64,000 nt of DNA from Ostrinia nubilalis (Eukaryota > Arthropoda > Insecta > Lepidoptera > Crambidae), in the NCBI RefSeq assembly GCF_963855985.1, contig NC_087098.1, positions 12,668,501-12,732,500 on the forward strand, read 5' to 3'. The translations under genes and the position numbers were made by a program. The notes under the pieces are model-generated. The model had not been told where the DNA came from. It made no database searches and saw nothing but the letters and a program-made list of their open reading frames with translations. Below are positions 1 to 11,562 of the stretch, piece after piece; within the stretch, counting starts at the first letter, position 1; the number at the start of each line of letters is the position of its first letter.

Positions 1-100
1 GCAAGCGGCGCAGGACCGGTCTTTGTGGAAATCCTTGGGGGAGGCCTTTGTCCAGCAGTGGACGTCTTTCGGCTGAAACGAACGAACGAACGAACGAACA
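1..100 (+). mobile_element. Non-LTR retrotransposon 3' end with (AACG)n tail
   Basis: Bases 2-76 read in one frame as the last residues of a LINE reverse-transcriptase ORF, ending EAFVQQWTSFG and a TGA stop. The stop runs straight into about six AACG repeats, the usual short tandem 3' tail of this lepidopteran LINE group. The copy continues beyond the left edge of the window. Related 3' ends, all on the minus strand, lie at 7428-8241, 19985-20402 and 55265-55372. The clade (RTE-like or other) is not assigned from this short piece. Confidence 0.8.
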
Positions 101-232
101 CTTATTACTTTTGATCGTTAGATTCTACACACGTTTGCCCTTGGCCAGGTTTTTCCTTTTCTGTTGGAATTAAAGATATTTGTCAAACAATCTCTGGGAC
201 AGGTATTTCTCTTCAGAACTTTATAATCAGTA

Positions 233-2235
233 CTAGCGGCCGCCCGCGACTTCGTACGCGTGGATCCCGTTTTACCCCCTTCATCTATCTTACGCGGTTT
301 AGATTTTTTCATACAAATGTTTTTTTCCCGCTAACTCCCGTTTCCGTGGGAATTTTGCAATATCCTGTTGTAACTAAGCTTTAAGTTTACTAAGGTACCT
401 GCATGCCAAATTTCAAGCGTCTAACTTAAGCGGTTTAGATTTTTTATACAAAAGGTTTTTTCCGCCAATTCCCGTTCCCGTGGGAATTCCTAAGTATACT
501 ATACCTGCCCAGGAGTATGAAGAATAAATTGTACCAAGTTTCGTTAAAATCCGTCGAGTAGTTTTTGTTTCTATAAGGAACATACAGACAGACAAACAAA
601 AATTTTACTGATTGCATTTTTGGCATCAGTATCGATCACTAATCGCCCCCTGATAGTTATTTTGAAAATATATTTTGGACCTCGTTTTACTCCATTAGGG
701 GTGGAGTTTCGTAAAATCCGCTCTTAGCATCTATAGCGTATATACATTTTAAATTTCAACTCTCTTACTTTAAATAGGACTTTCATAATATAAATTTCCA
801 ACCCTCCTTTTATCTCCTTAGCCCCCGTAGTTGATTTCTAATGATACATTTTTAGTATATGTACACCTCCACAATATCTAGAGATCATAGTGAGCATACA
901 TTTTAAAACTTTCAAGTCTCTTACTTTAAAAACTGAGGACTGCAATACAAACTTCCAACCCCTTTTTTAACTCCCATAAGGGTTGAATTTTGCAAAATTT
1001 CGTCTTAGTGACCACCTACGTTCTAAAAGGAGGTCTATTCCACTTTGATCACCTGGCTTTGATCACCCAGGTGGTCAAAGTGGACTTCAAGCGACAATTT
1101 AGTGTCATTATTTATTCTGTGCCTTAGATCACCCACGGATACGATGTCCTGGGTGATCCAAGTGGATTCTAGTTAAATTATTATTTTAGTGTCCTTTGAT
1201 CACCTACAAACAAATCAATCACACCTCCTCTGAATAGTCACATGTCCAATTGTTGTACCTACTACATATTTCGTTTTGTAACATTTTTGATATTTTCTGA
1301 AAACCGCAATAAAAAAGTCTGACACGTATGTGACCATTCAGAGGTATGATTTATTTATAGGTGATCAAAGGACACTAAAAAAATAATTTCACTGGAGTCC
1401 ACTTTGATCATCTTGGTGATCAAAGCCAGGTGATCAAAGTGGAATAGACCATTAACCCCTATGAGAACTCTTTTGAGACTTGTAGTTTCTAAGACTTCGT
1501 GATGAGTGAGTGAATCATTTAGTCATTCAATGACCTTTCTTTCTACTAAAATTATACGTACGTATAGTAATTATCATTAAAATCAAATAAGTAAGTAGGT
1601 ACCTACCAAAAAATGAACAAATTACATAAAGAAAATAAAAACGAAGTAATTCTTATTATATATTAACCACAATCGCCCACGCGCCCAACCCATTCGTCCG
1701 CCGCTGAACCGCACCCTAATATTCATCTCGGTAGATGGCGGCACATAGTAAGAATTTGCAAGGAAGTTTGTAAAAAGTCACTAATTAACACTTTGATTTG
1801 CTCGTTTAAACACAGTGAATGATTAAAATTGGTACATACAGTGAATGGTTAAATTACATAAAATATCTTTATTTATAACAGCGCTATATTCATAGTACAT
1901 GTAATATTTAGTTACTAATTTACTAATGCTGTCGATAGATGGCGTTTGACAGCTTTGCCTTCATGAATATTTACGAACCTCAAAAATTTTTGTCAGGCGC
2001 GAGAAGATTTTAACCAATGACGATAGATGGCGCTTTTCCACGTCTTATGAAAATCCCAAATATTTTACGGGACCCTATTTTTTCCAAAATAAAATTTAGC
2101 CTATGTTACTCGTGAGTAATGTAGCTTTCGAATGGTGAAAGAATTTTTAAAATCGGTCCAGTAGTTTTTGAGCCTATCCATTACAACTAAACAAACAAAC
2201 AAACAAAGTTTTCCTCTTTATAATATTAGTGTAGA
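233..2235 (-). mobile_element. Large Helitron-like non-autonomous element, copy H1
   Basis: Full-length 2003 bp copy. Read on the minus strand it starts TCTACACTAATATTATA after an A and ends in a GC palindrome followed by CTAG before a T. These are the 5'-TC, 3'-hairpin-CTAG and A^T insertion marks of Helitrons. There is no terminal inverted repeat, no target duplication and no Rep/helicase ORF, so it is non-autonomous. An AAAC microsatellite lies near the 5' end and a 419 bp foldback sits inside. By eye it differs from H2 at about two positions (240 and 1825), so both copies are young or were homogenised. A lepidopteran SINE or MITE label is the main alternative. Confidence 0.7.
1032..1450. 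repeat. Foldback (MITE-like) inside H1
   Basis: A 419 bp imperfect palindrome. It opens GGTCTATTCCACTTTGATC and closes with the inverse, with further nested inverted motifs (TGATCACC, AGTGTCCTTTGATCACC, CCTCTGAATAGTCACATG). The same block occurs in H2, H3 and H4 at the same internal place, so it entered the family before the copies spread. No clear target duplication is visible. It may be an old MITE captured by the Helitron-like element. Confidence 0.7.
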
Positions 2236-2237
2236 TA

Positions 2238-3324
2238 TTGATATTTTCTGAAAACCGCAATAAAAAAGTCGGACACGTATGTGACCATTCAGAGGTATGA
2301 TTTATTTATAGGTGATCAAAGGACACTAAAAAAATAATTTCACTGGAGTCCACTTTGATCATCTTGGTGATCAAAGCCAGGTGATCAAAGTGGAATAGAC
2401 CATTAACCCCTATGAGAACTCTTTTGAGACTTGTAGTTTCTAAGACTTCGTGATGAGTGAGTGAATCACTTAGTCAATCAATGACCTTTCTTTCTACTAA
2501 AATTATACGTACGTATAGTAATTATCATTAAAATCAAATAAGTAGGTAAGTACCTACCAAAAAATGAACAAATTACATAAAGAAAATAAAAACGAAGTAA
2601 TTCTTATATTAACCACAATCGCCCACGCGCCCAACCCATTCGTCCGCCGCTGAACCGCACCCTAATATTCATCTCGTTAGATGGCGGCACATAGTAAGAA
2701 TTTGCAAGGAAGTTTGTAAAAAGTCACCCCATTCGTCCGCCGCTGAACCGCACCCTAATATTCATCTCGTTAGATGGCGGCACATAGTAAGAATTTGCAA
2801 GGAAGTTTGTAAAAAGTCACTAATTAACACTTTGATTTGCTCGTTTAAACACAGTGAATGATTCAAATTGGTACATACAGTGAATGGTTAAATTACATAA
2901 AATACCTTTATTTATTAAATTTTCAATATTATTTACGAACAGCGCTATATTCATAGTACATGTAATATTTAGTTACTAATTTACTAATGCTGTCGATAGA
3001 TGGCGTTTGACAGCTTTGCCTTCATGAATATTTACGAACCTCAAAAATTTTTGTCAGGTGCGAGAAGATTTTAACCAATGACGATAGATGGCGCTTTTCC
3101 ACGTCTTATGAAAATCCCAAATATTTTACGGGACCCTATTTTTTCCAAAATAAAATTTAGCCTATGTTACTCTTGAGTAATGTAGCTTTCGAATGGTGAA
3201 AAAATTTTTAAAATCGGTCCAGTAGTTTTTGAGCCTATCCATTACAACTAAACAAACAAACAAACAAACAAACAAACAAACAAACAAACAAACAAAGTTT
3301 TCCTCTTTATAATATTAGTGTAGA
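2238..3324 (-). mobile_element. Truncated Helitron-like copy H1b
   Basis: Matches H1 from about 1290 to its 5' end, so the element's 3' half is missing. It keeps the 5' terminus (TCTACAC on the minus strand, preceded by A) at 3324. It starts 3 bp after the end of H1, in the same orientation. It belongs to a different subfamily from H1: it has an extra segment near 2918-2941, an expanded AAAC tract (about 3248-3296) and a 93 bp internal duplication, all shared with H4. Confidence 0.7.
2635..2820. repeat. 93 bp tandem duplication inside H1b
   Basis: Two head-to-tail units of 93 bp start at 2635 and 2728 with CCCATTCGTCCGCCGCTG. The same duplication appears, inverted, in H4 near 11138-11324 but not in H1, H2 or H3. 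It therefore marks a subfamily rather than a local accident. Confidence 0.85.
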
Positions 3325-3327
3325 TAA

Positions 3328-3416
3328 AGCTGGGAGAGAATACCTCATGGCATTAAGCTCGCCTTTTGTACCTCGTAATTTTATGTTGTGTGCATAAAGA
3401 CTTTAAATATATAAAT
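3328..3416 (+). mobile_element. Possible retroelement 3' UTR remnant
   Basis: The sequence GGCATTAAGCTCGCC, then a T-rich stretch and AATAAA-like motifs ending in TATATAAATAAAA, resembles the 3' ends of lepidopteran LINEs. No coding part is left. The call rests on resemblance only. Confidence 0.35.
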
Positions 3417-5196
3417 AAAACGAGGAATTTACAATTAAAGAAAACGTATCAAAACAAACAATTACATGAGGGATTCAAATGCAAATATTCGCGTTACTTC
3501 CATGGAACCGTACCCAACTATGTAGTTCTAACAACCCCTCAAACTAGTCCAATATGTTTCGAATACCTTAATTAACCGACTTCACAGAATCATACCCGTC
3601 AGATCCGTTAATTATCGTTGGTAACCCCTATAAAACAACGGCTCCATAACTAGTTGGAAGTTAGTAATATACGATCAATTAAATAGGCCCGGGTTCGGAA
3701 CCCGGTGCGATGTGGCATGGCATTATTTATAACGGAGAGTCGCTAGGGAAATCTCTGGACGTCCAAAACGAGGTTTGTTGACAAATGTTTGCATTCGGCT
3801 CCTAAATTTTGAATTCAGTGATGGAAGATTGATGTGTGCATTTTGTATTCTTTTATCGATAGTGTGTAACCATACCAAACCAATTCTGAATGTCCGTGTC
3901 TACTATACTATCAAGCAACGATCATTAACATTAATTGAACAAAACACAAAGTTTATCCATGTATTCCTCACAAAACGACGAATATGAAGAATAAACTCAT
4001 TTTCCAGTCAATATTAAATTTTAATACACATCTGGCAACTTTTTAAAGATACTACAAAATAAAAAGTATTGATATGCCAATCTCAATTTCAGAAGGCAGT
4101 CTAGTGAAAAACATGAACGAGTATAAAATTTTCAATAACCTAGACGACCGTTTCGTGATGGGTCATTTTTCATTTGTCGTCGCCCTGTGTTGTAAGGCAA
4201 CACACTGTAGTCTCTTCAGACTAATACCAGTCCTTAAGTTCGTGAAGTATTTTAAGTTTCCATCTAAGAGCCAAAGGCAAAACAATAGCTAATTCGCAAG
4301 TCAAAGTTCAAGAGAATCGATTGATCGAGAACTCGAATTGTTTGAAACTATTCCGATTATCGGTAATCGAGAACTGATCCCAACTCTCACTTCAGTTCAT
4401 TTGATGCGTTCATAATTGATATTACCGAAGCTCGAATTCAGCTTATGAACGTTTTGTTTATTTATTGATGATTTTGATGGATTGGAATGGGATTGGTTTG
4501 TGGTACTAGAGATAGAAATGGTTGTAATCATGTATGTATTAGCTTAAATGATAGTGCTTATTACGCATTACCTACTAACTTTAATGCATTTCATCTATGA
4601 ATACCCAGGTGAGTGATTAATACTGTAATTTTAAGGTAAGTTATAAAATAACAAGAAAGAGCTTAAATACTTTATTATCTCTAAGCTAAACTTCTTCTGT
4701 CTTAATTTTGCGTTTTTTTATTTTTCAATATGACATTATGAAAATGATGAATTTCCTGTTGAACTTCTTGCCAGCCAGTTTATTACACCCTGTATACCTA
4801 CACTTAGTTTTGAAGCTATTCCATAATCCATACAACATATTGTTGATACTAATGCCATGTAGCACATTCTCCCTTATCTCCCAAGACAACCTATTAGATA
4901 TTAAGATGCCTGCCCACGTAGACGCCGTCATTATAGCGCGTTTACACGCGACGAGTTCCATTACCGTCGTTCACACGTCGCAAGGTGTATTTACACGGCA
5001 CGTAATCTGTTTATATTGTCGTGTGGGCCAGGTGTAATTATTGGCACGGCACAATAACGCATGATTAATGAGCTCCCTGATTAATTGGGTTATCGTTACC
5101 TTTTTATGTGGGCAAGGGCCGCTGGGGAATATTGTCGGTTTTAAAATTAAGTTTGTTTAACATTCTGCAATATGCTTCACTTGTTTTATTTAATTA
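3417..5196. other. AT-rich spacer, nothing recognised
   Basis: I see no gene, RNA or repeat with clear ends. Around 4914-5040 the sequence becomes GC-richer with short motifs such as TTTACACG and ACACGTCG. Open frames near 4708-5037 occur on both strands and look accidental. Confidence 0.5.
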
Positions 5197-7199
5197 CTAG
5201 CGGGCGCCCGCGACTTCGTACGCGTGGATCCCGTTTTACCCCCTTCATCTATCTTACGCGGTTTAGATTTTTTCATACAAATGTTTTTTTCCCGCTAACT
5301 CCCGTTTCCGTGGGAATTTTGCAATATCCTGTTGTAACTAAGCTTTAAGTTTACTAAGGTACCTGCATGCCAAATTTCAAGCGTCTAACTTAAGCGGTTT
5401 AGATTTTTTATACAAAAGGTTTTTTCCGCCAATTCCCGTTCCCGTGGGAATTCCTAAGTATACTATACCTGCCCAGGAGTATGAAGAATAAATTGTACCA
5501 AGTTTCGTTAAAATCCGTCGAGTAGTTTTTGTTTCTATAAGGAACATACAGACAGACAAACAAAAATTTTACTGATTGCATTTTTGGCATCAGTATCGAT
5601 CACTAATCGCCCCCTGATAGTTATTTTGAAAATATATTTTGGACCTCGTTTTACTCCATTAGGGGTGGAGTTTCGTAAAATCCGCTCTTAGCATCTATAG
5701 CGTATATACATTTTAAATTTCAACTCTCTTACTTTAAATAGGACTTTCATAATATAAATTTCCAACCCTCCTTTTATCTCCTTAGCCCCCGTAGTTGATT
5801 TCTAATGATACATTTTTAGTATATGTACACCTCCACAATATCTAGAGATCATAGTGAGCATACATTTTAAAACTTTCAAGTCTCTTACTTTAAAAACTGA
5901 GGACTGCAATACAAACTTCCAACCCCTTTTTTAACTCCCATAAGGGTTGAATTTTGCAAAATTTCGTCTTAGTGACCACCTACGTTCTAAAAGGAGGTCT
6001 ATTCCACTTTGATCACCTGGCTTTGATCACCCAGGTGGTCAAAGTGGACTTCAAGCGACAATTTAGTGTCATTATTTATTCTGTGCCTTAGATCACCCAC
6101 GGATACGATGTCCTGGGTGATCCAAGTGGATTCTAGTTAAATTATTATTTTAGTGTCCTTTGATCACCTACAAACAAATCAATCACACCTCCTCTGAATA
6201 GTCACATGTCCAATTGTTGTACCTACTACATATTTCGTTTTGTAACATTTTTGATATTTTCTGAAAACCGCAATAAAAAAGTCTGACACGTATGTGACCA
6301 TTCAGAGGTATGATTTATTTATAGGTGATCAAAGGACACTAAAAAAATAATTTCACTGGAGTCCACTTTGATCATCTTGGTGATCAAAGCCAGGTGATCA
6401 AAGTGGAATAGACCATTAACCCCTATGAGAACTCTTTTGAGACTTGTAGTTTCTAAGACTTCGTGATGAGTGAGTGAATCATTTAGTCATTCAATGACCT
6501 TTCTTTCTACTAAAATTATACGTACGTATAGTAATTATCATTAAAATCAAATAAGTAAGTAGGTACCTACCAAAAAATGAACAAATTACATAAAGAAAAT
6601 AAAAACGAAGTAATTCTTATTATATATTAACCACAATCGCCCACGCGCCCAACCCATTCGTCCGCCGCTGAACCGCACCCTAATATTCATCTCGGTAGAT
6701 GGCGGCACATAGTAAGAATTTGCAAGGAAGTTTGTAAAAAGTCACTAATTAACACTTTGATTTGCTCGTTTAAACACAGTGAATGATTCAAATTGGTACA
6801 TACAGTGAATGGTTAAATTACATAAAATATCTTTATTTATAACAGCGCTATATTCATAGTACATGTAATATTTAGTTACTAATTTACTAATGCTGTCGAT
6901 AGATGGCGTTTGACAGCTTTGCCTTCATGAATATTTACGAACCTCAAAAATTTTTGTCAGGCGCGAGAAGATTTTAACCAATGACGATAGATGGCGCTTT
7001 TCCACGTCTTATGAAAATCCCAAATATTTTACGGGACCCTATTTTTTCCAAAATAAAATTTAGCCTATGTTACTCGTGAGTAATGTAGCTTTCGAATGGT
7101 GAAAGAATTTTTAAAATCGGTCCAGTAGTTTTTGAGCCTATCCATTACAACTAAACAAACAAACAAACAAAGTTTTCCTCTTTATAATATTAGTGTAGA
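5197..7199 (-). mobile_element. Large Helitron-like non-autonomous element, copy H2
   Basis: A 2003 bp copy almost identical to H1, with the same ends (CTAG at 5197-5200 on the plus strand, TCTACAC on the minus strand at 7199) and A^T flanks. Its left flank is unrelated to that of H1, so it is a separate insertion, not part of a larger duplication. At its right end it joins copy H3 with no spacer. The frames at 5377-5590 recur in H1 and H4 simply because the DNA is repeated; they are not genes. Confidence 0.7.
5996..6414. repeat. Foldback (MITE-like) inside H2
   Basis: Same 419 bp palindromic block as in H1, at the same internal position. Confidence 0.7.
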
Positions 7200-7427
7200 T
7201 AGCGGCCGCCCGCGACTTCGTACGCGTGGACCTCGTTTTACTCCATTAGGGGTGGAGTTTTGTAAAATCCGCTCTTAGCATCTATAACGCATACATTTTA
7301 AATTTCAACTCTCTTACTTTAAACACATAGGACTTTCATAATATATAACTTCCAACCCTCCTTTTACCTCCTTAGCCCCCGTGGTTGATTTCTAATGATA
7401 CATTTTCAGGATATGTACCACCTCCAC

Positions 7428-8241
7428 CACCACCATTTCAGCCATAGGACGTCCACTGCTGAACATAGGCCTCCCCCAATGCTTTCCATGTTGATCGATT
7501 GGAAGCGGCCTGCGTCCAGCGCTTCCCTGCTACCTTTACGATGTCGTCGGTCCACCTTGTAGGTGGAAGTCCCACGCTACGTTTTCCGGTACGCGGCCTC
7601 CATTCCAGAACCATTCTGTCCCATCGGCCATCAGTTCTGCGTACTATGTGCCCTGCCCATTGCCACTTCAGCTTGCTAATCCGTTGGGCTATGTCAGCGA
7701 CTTTGGTTCGTTTACGGATCTCCACATTTCTGATTCGATCTCGCAAAGAAACACCAAGCATAGCCCTCTCCATAGCACGCTGTGCAACTGAGCTTCTGTA
7801 TAAGGCTTATAGTGAGAGGCCACGTTTCCGAGCCATAAGTTATCACTGGTAACACACATTGGTTATACACTCTAGTCTTCAGGCATTGAGGTATTTTGGA
7901 CAAAAATATGTTGCGTAGTTTCCCGAACGCTGCCCAGCCGAGTTGGATTCGACGATTGACCTCCTTCTCGAAATTGGACCTACCTAGCTGGATCGTTTCT
8001 CCGAGGTAGACATACCTACTTGTCGACAATCTCGAGAATTGAGCTCCCAACTGAAACTGGGTAGGGCGCAATATGGACATTCGACATAAGCTTCGTTTTG
8101 TCCATGTTCATCCTCAGGCCTACCTGTTGGGAAAATCGATTAAGATCTTCGAGCATTGTTCCAAGATCTTCCAACGATTCTGCCATGGACAATATCGTCG
8201 GCAAACCGATGTGTACACAGTACCACAGTGTACCGAACAGT
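7428..8241 (-). mobile_element. 5'-truncated LINE nested in H3
   Basis: A minus-strand non-LTR element inserted in H3. The host sequence ATATGTACACCTCCAC is duplicated on both sides (7411-7427, with one extra C, and 8242-8257), a typical variable-length LINE target duplication. The 3' end carries a short GGT-repeat tail, seen as ACC repeats on the plus strand near 7428-7433. The coding part is the reverse-transcriptase C-terminal region in three overlapping frames. Confidence 0.85.
7438..8241 (-). pseudogene. LINE reverse transcriptase, C-terminal fragment, frameshifted
   Basis: Three minus-strand frames join end to end as one reverse-transcriptase C-terminal region. The first, 8241 to about 8016, contains LEDLNRFSQQVGLRMNMDKT. 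The second, about 8050-7712, contains YVYLGETIQLGRSNFEKEVN and KTRVYNQCVLPVITYGSET. The third, 7773-7438, contains RIRNVEIRKRTKVADIAQRI and ends YVQQWTSYG. Moving between frames needs two frameshifts, so no intact protein is made. The N-terminal endonuclease and the catalytic YXDD part are missing through 5' truncation. Fragments of this protein are commonly annotated in moth genomes as endonuclease-reverse transcriptase. Confidence 0.85.
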
Positions 8242-8414
8242 ATATGTACACCTCCACAATATCTAGAGATCATAGTGAGCATACATTTTAACTTTCAAGT
8301 CTCTTACTTTAAAAACCGAGGACTGCAATACAGACTTCCAACCCCCTTTTTAACTCCCATAAGGGTTGAATTTTGCAAAATTTCGTCTTAGTGACTACCT
8401 ACGTTCTAAAAGGA

Positions 8415-8831
8415 GGTGTATTCCACTTTGATCACCTGGCTTTGATCAGCCAGGTGATCAAAGTGGACTTACAGCGACAATTTAGTGTCCTTTGAATTTA
8501 TTCTGTGCCTTTGATCACCCACGGATACGATGTCCTGGGTGAGCCAAGTGGACTCTAGTTAAATTATTATTTTAGTGTCCTTTAATCATCTACAAACAAA
8601 AATACACCTCATCTGAATAGTCACATGTCCAATTGTTGTACTACATATTTTGATTTGTAACATTTTTGATATTTTCTAAAAACCGCAATAAACAAATTGG
8701 ACATGTATGTCATGGACATGTGACAATTCAGAGGTATGATTTATTTATAGGTGATCAAAGAACACTAAAAAAATAATTTAACTGGAGTCCACTTTGATCA
8801 TCTTGGTGGTCAAAGCCAGGTGGAATAGACC
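8415..8831. repeat. Foldback (MITE-like) inside H3
   Basis: The diverged version of the block described in H1, with the right terminal repeat shortened near 8814-8831. Confidence 0.6.
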
Positions 8832-9673
8832 ATTAACCCCTATGAGAACTCTTTTGAGACTTGTAGTTTCTGAGACTTCGTGATGAGTGAGTGAGTCACT
8901 TAGTCATTCAATTACCTTTCTTTCTACTAAAATTATACGTACCTATAGTAATTATCATTAAAATCAAATAAGTAAGTACCTACTAACCTAAGTAATTAAA
9001 ATAAAGACCCTACCAAAAATTAACAAATTACATACAGAAAATAAAAACGAAGTAATTCTTATCCTATTTAACTACAATCGCCCACGCGCCCATCCCATTT
9101 GTCCACCGCTGAACCGTACCCTAATATTCATCTCGGTAGATGGCGGCACATAGTAAGAATTTGCAAGGAAGTTTGTAAAAAGTCACTAATTAACACTTTG
9201 ACTTGCTCGTTTAAACACAGTGAATGATTCAAATAGGTTCATACAGTGAATGGTTCAATTACATAAAATATCTTTATTTATTAAATTTTCAATATTATTT
9301 ACGAACAGCGCTATTCATAGTACATGTAATATTTAGTTACTAATTTACTAATGATGTCGATAGATGGCGTTTGACAGCTTTGCCTTCATGAATATTTACG
9401 TACCTCAAAAACTTTTGTCAGGCGCAAGAAGATTTTAAGCAATGACGATAGATGGCGCTTTTCCACGTCTTATGAAAATCCCAAATATTTTACGGGACCC
9501 TATTGTTTTCCAAAATAAAATTTAGCCTATGTTACTCGTGAGTTATGTAGCTTTCGAATGGTGAAAGAATTTTTTAAATCGGTCCAGTAGTTTTTGAGCC
9601 TATCCATTACAACTAAACAAACAAACAAACAAACAAACAAACAAAGTTTTCCTCTTTATAATATTAGTGTAGA

Positions 9674-10638
9674 TTGCCTTATTAATATTCACTAGCGTGT
9701 TTAATGCGGATGCAGATAAGCACAATGGAACAATAATTTTATTGTGCATTCGCTAATTACTAGATGCATAACAGTGAATCCGTCTAAATTATCTAGCAGA
9801 CTTCCTTATTTTAACAGCAAGAGTCGTACCCTCTAACACAATCTACAAAATATTTCACACATTTTTATCTGACGTCGAAATAGTGTACGTATAAGTAGGT
9901 AGTTACCACGACCCAAAACTCCTACAAAATAACCCGGTCGCCCTCACCGAAATCCGAGCAAATTACAAAACTACGCTTTTCACATCCAGCGACATAACGC
10001 AAGCACCAAAACACACTGTTTAGGACAAACTTTCAGATCTGGTTTTCACCTCAACCGAGGGTGGTCAGACCAAAATCTCGTGACCCCTCAAAAATTTGAT
10101 TTTGGTACACATCGCCTGAACCTCGCGTCGTGTAAAGGGTCTTTTGTAACTAGTGTTTGAAGTACGAACTTTATAATTGGTCATAACCCTCCGATACGTG
10201 GCCTTCTCGGGGGAACTCTGTAATTAACCAGTCGATTCGGCTCCGTCTGTGACAATATGGTAGACTTGTGTTGCGAGAGACAATGCTGATCAAATATTGA
10301 TGATCCATCTTAGGCTTGTTTTACTTTTATGTTGTCAAAACAAAGAACACTTGCAAATTTTCAAACTACTCTTTCGAAACTTTATTATAAAATTTATATT
10401 TTCTTAGTAAATGGGCTCTTAAAAGCTCTTTTACACGATCCAATACAATGGACATGGCGCACAATTTTTGTTGAAGATGCCAAAAAAAACTACAAAAAAT
10501 TAGAATGAATACTGTATTTTTACTTTTTTGATATCTTTAAAAATGACTGAAATATTCAAGCTCAAAGTGCGCTCTTCCGCTAGGAGCGATTTTCCGCGCG
10601 GATTTTAAAAATGTGACGTAGTAACATGAAAAGCTGCA
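9674..10638. other. Spacer between H3 and H4, nothing recognised
   Basis: Apparently single-copy AT-rich sequence with no convincing ORF, RNA or repeat end. It separates the minus-oriented copies from the inverted copy H4. Confidence 0.5.
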
Positions 10639-11137
10639 TCTATACTAATATTATAAAGAGGAAAACTTTGTTTGTTTGTTTGTTTGTTTGTTTGTTTGTT
10701 TGTTTGTTTAGTTGTAATGGATAGGCTCAAAAACTACTGGACCGATTTTAAAAATTTTTTCACCATTCGAAAGCTACATTACTCAAGAGTAACATAGGCT
10801 AAATTTTATTTTGGAAAAAATAGGGTCCCGTAAAATATTTGGGATTTTCATAAGACGTGGAAAAGCGCCATCTATCGTCATTGGTTAAAATCTTCTCGCA
10901 CCTGACAAAAATTTTTGAGGTTCGTAAATATTCATGAAGGCAAAGCTGTCAAACGCCATCTATCGACAGCATTAGTAAATTAGTAACTAAATATTACATG
11001 TACTATGAATATAGCGCTGTTCGTAAATAATATTGAAAATTTAATAAATAAAGGTATTTTATGTAATTTAACCATTCACTGTATGTACCAATTTGAATCA
11101 TTCACTGTGTTTAAACGAGCAAATCAAAGTGTTAATT

Positions 11138-11324
11138 AGTGACTTTTTACAAACTTCCTTGCAAATTCTTACTATGTGCCGCCATCTAACGAGATGAATA
11201 TTAGGGTGCGGTTCAGCGGCGGACGAATGGGGTGACTTTTTACAAACTTCCTTGCAAATTCTTACTATGTGCCGCCATCTAACGAGATGAATATTAGGGT
11301 GCGGTTCAGCGGCGGACGAATGGG
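11138..11324. repeat. 93 bp tandem duplication inside H4
   Basis: GCGGACGAATGGG occurs at 11219 and again at 11312, giving a 93 bp period. It is the same duplication as in H1b, in reverse orientation. Confidence 0.85.
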
Positions 11325-11562
11325 TTGGGCGCGTGGGCGATTGTGGTTAATATATAATAAGAATTACTTCGTTTTTATTTTCTTTATGTAATTTGTTCAT
11401 TTTTTGGTAGGTACCTACTTACTTATTTGATTTTAATGATAATTACTATACGTACGTATAATTTTAGTAGAAAGAAAGGTCATTGAATGACTAAATGATT
11501 CACTCACTCATCACGAAGTCTTAGAAACTACAAGTCTCAAAAGAGTTCTCATAGGGGTTAAT

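Larger units (their letters stand above)
7200..9673 (-). mobile_element. Diverged Helitron-like copy H3, split by a LINE
   Basis: Begins with the TAGCGGCCGCCCGCG end directly against the 5' end of H2 and finishes with the TCTACAC end at 9673 before a T. It lacks the roughly 430 bp present in H1, H2 and H4 between CGCGTGGA and CCTCGTTTTACTCC (7229/7230 here). It is visibly more diverged than H1 and H2 and is interrupted by a LINE at 7428-8241. It is the oldest of the large copies. Confidence 0.7.

Noticed and set aside
413..626. Overlapping 60-codon frames repeated at 5377-5590 and 12387-12600
   Set aside because: They occur in two frames over the same bases of a repeated element and include the CAGACAGACAAACAAA tract; repetition, not selection, explains their conservation.
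3689..3705. CCGGGTTCGGAACCCGG, resembling a tRNA T-arm
   Set aside because: The T-loop lacks the usual TTCRANY form and no acceptor stem, anticodon arm or A box is found on either strand; a chance palindrome.
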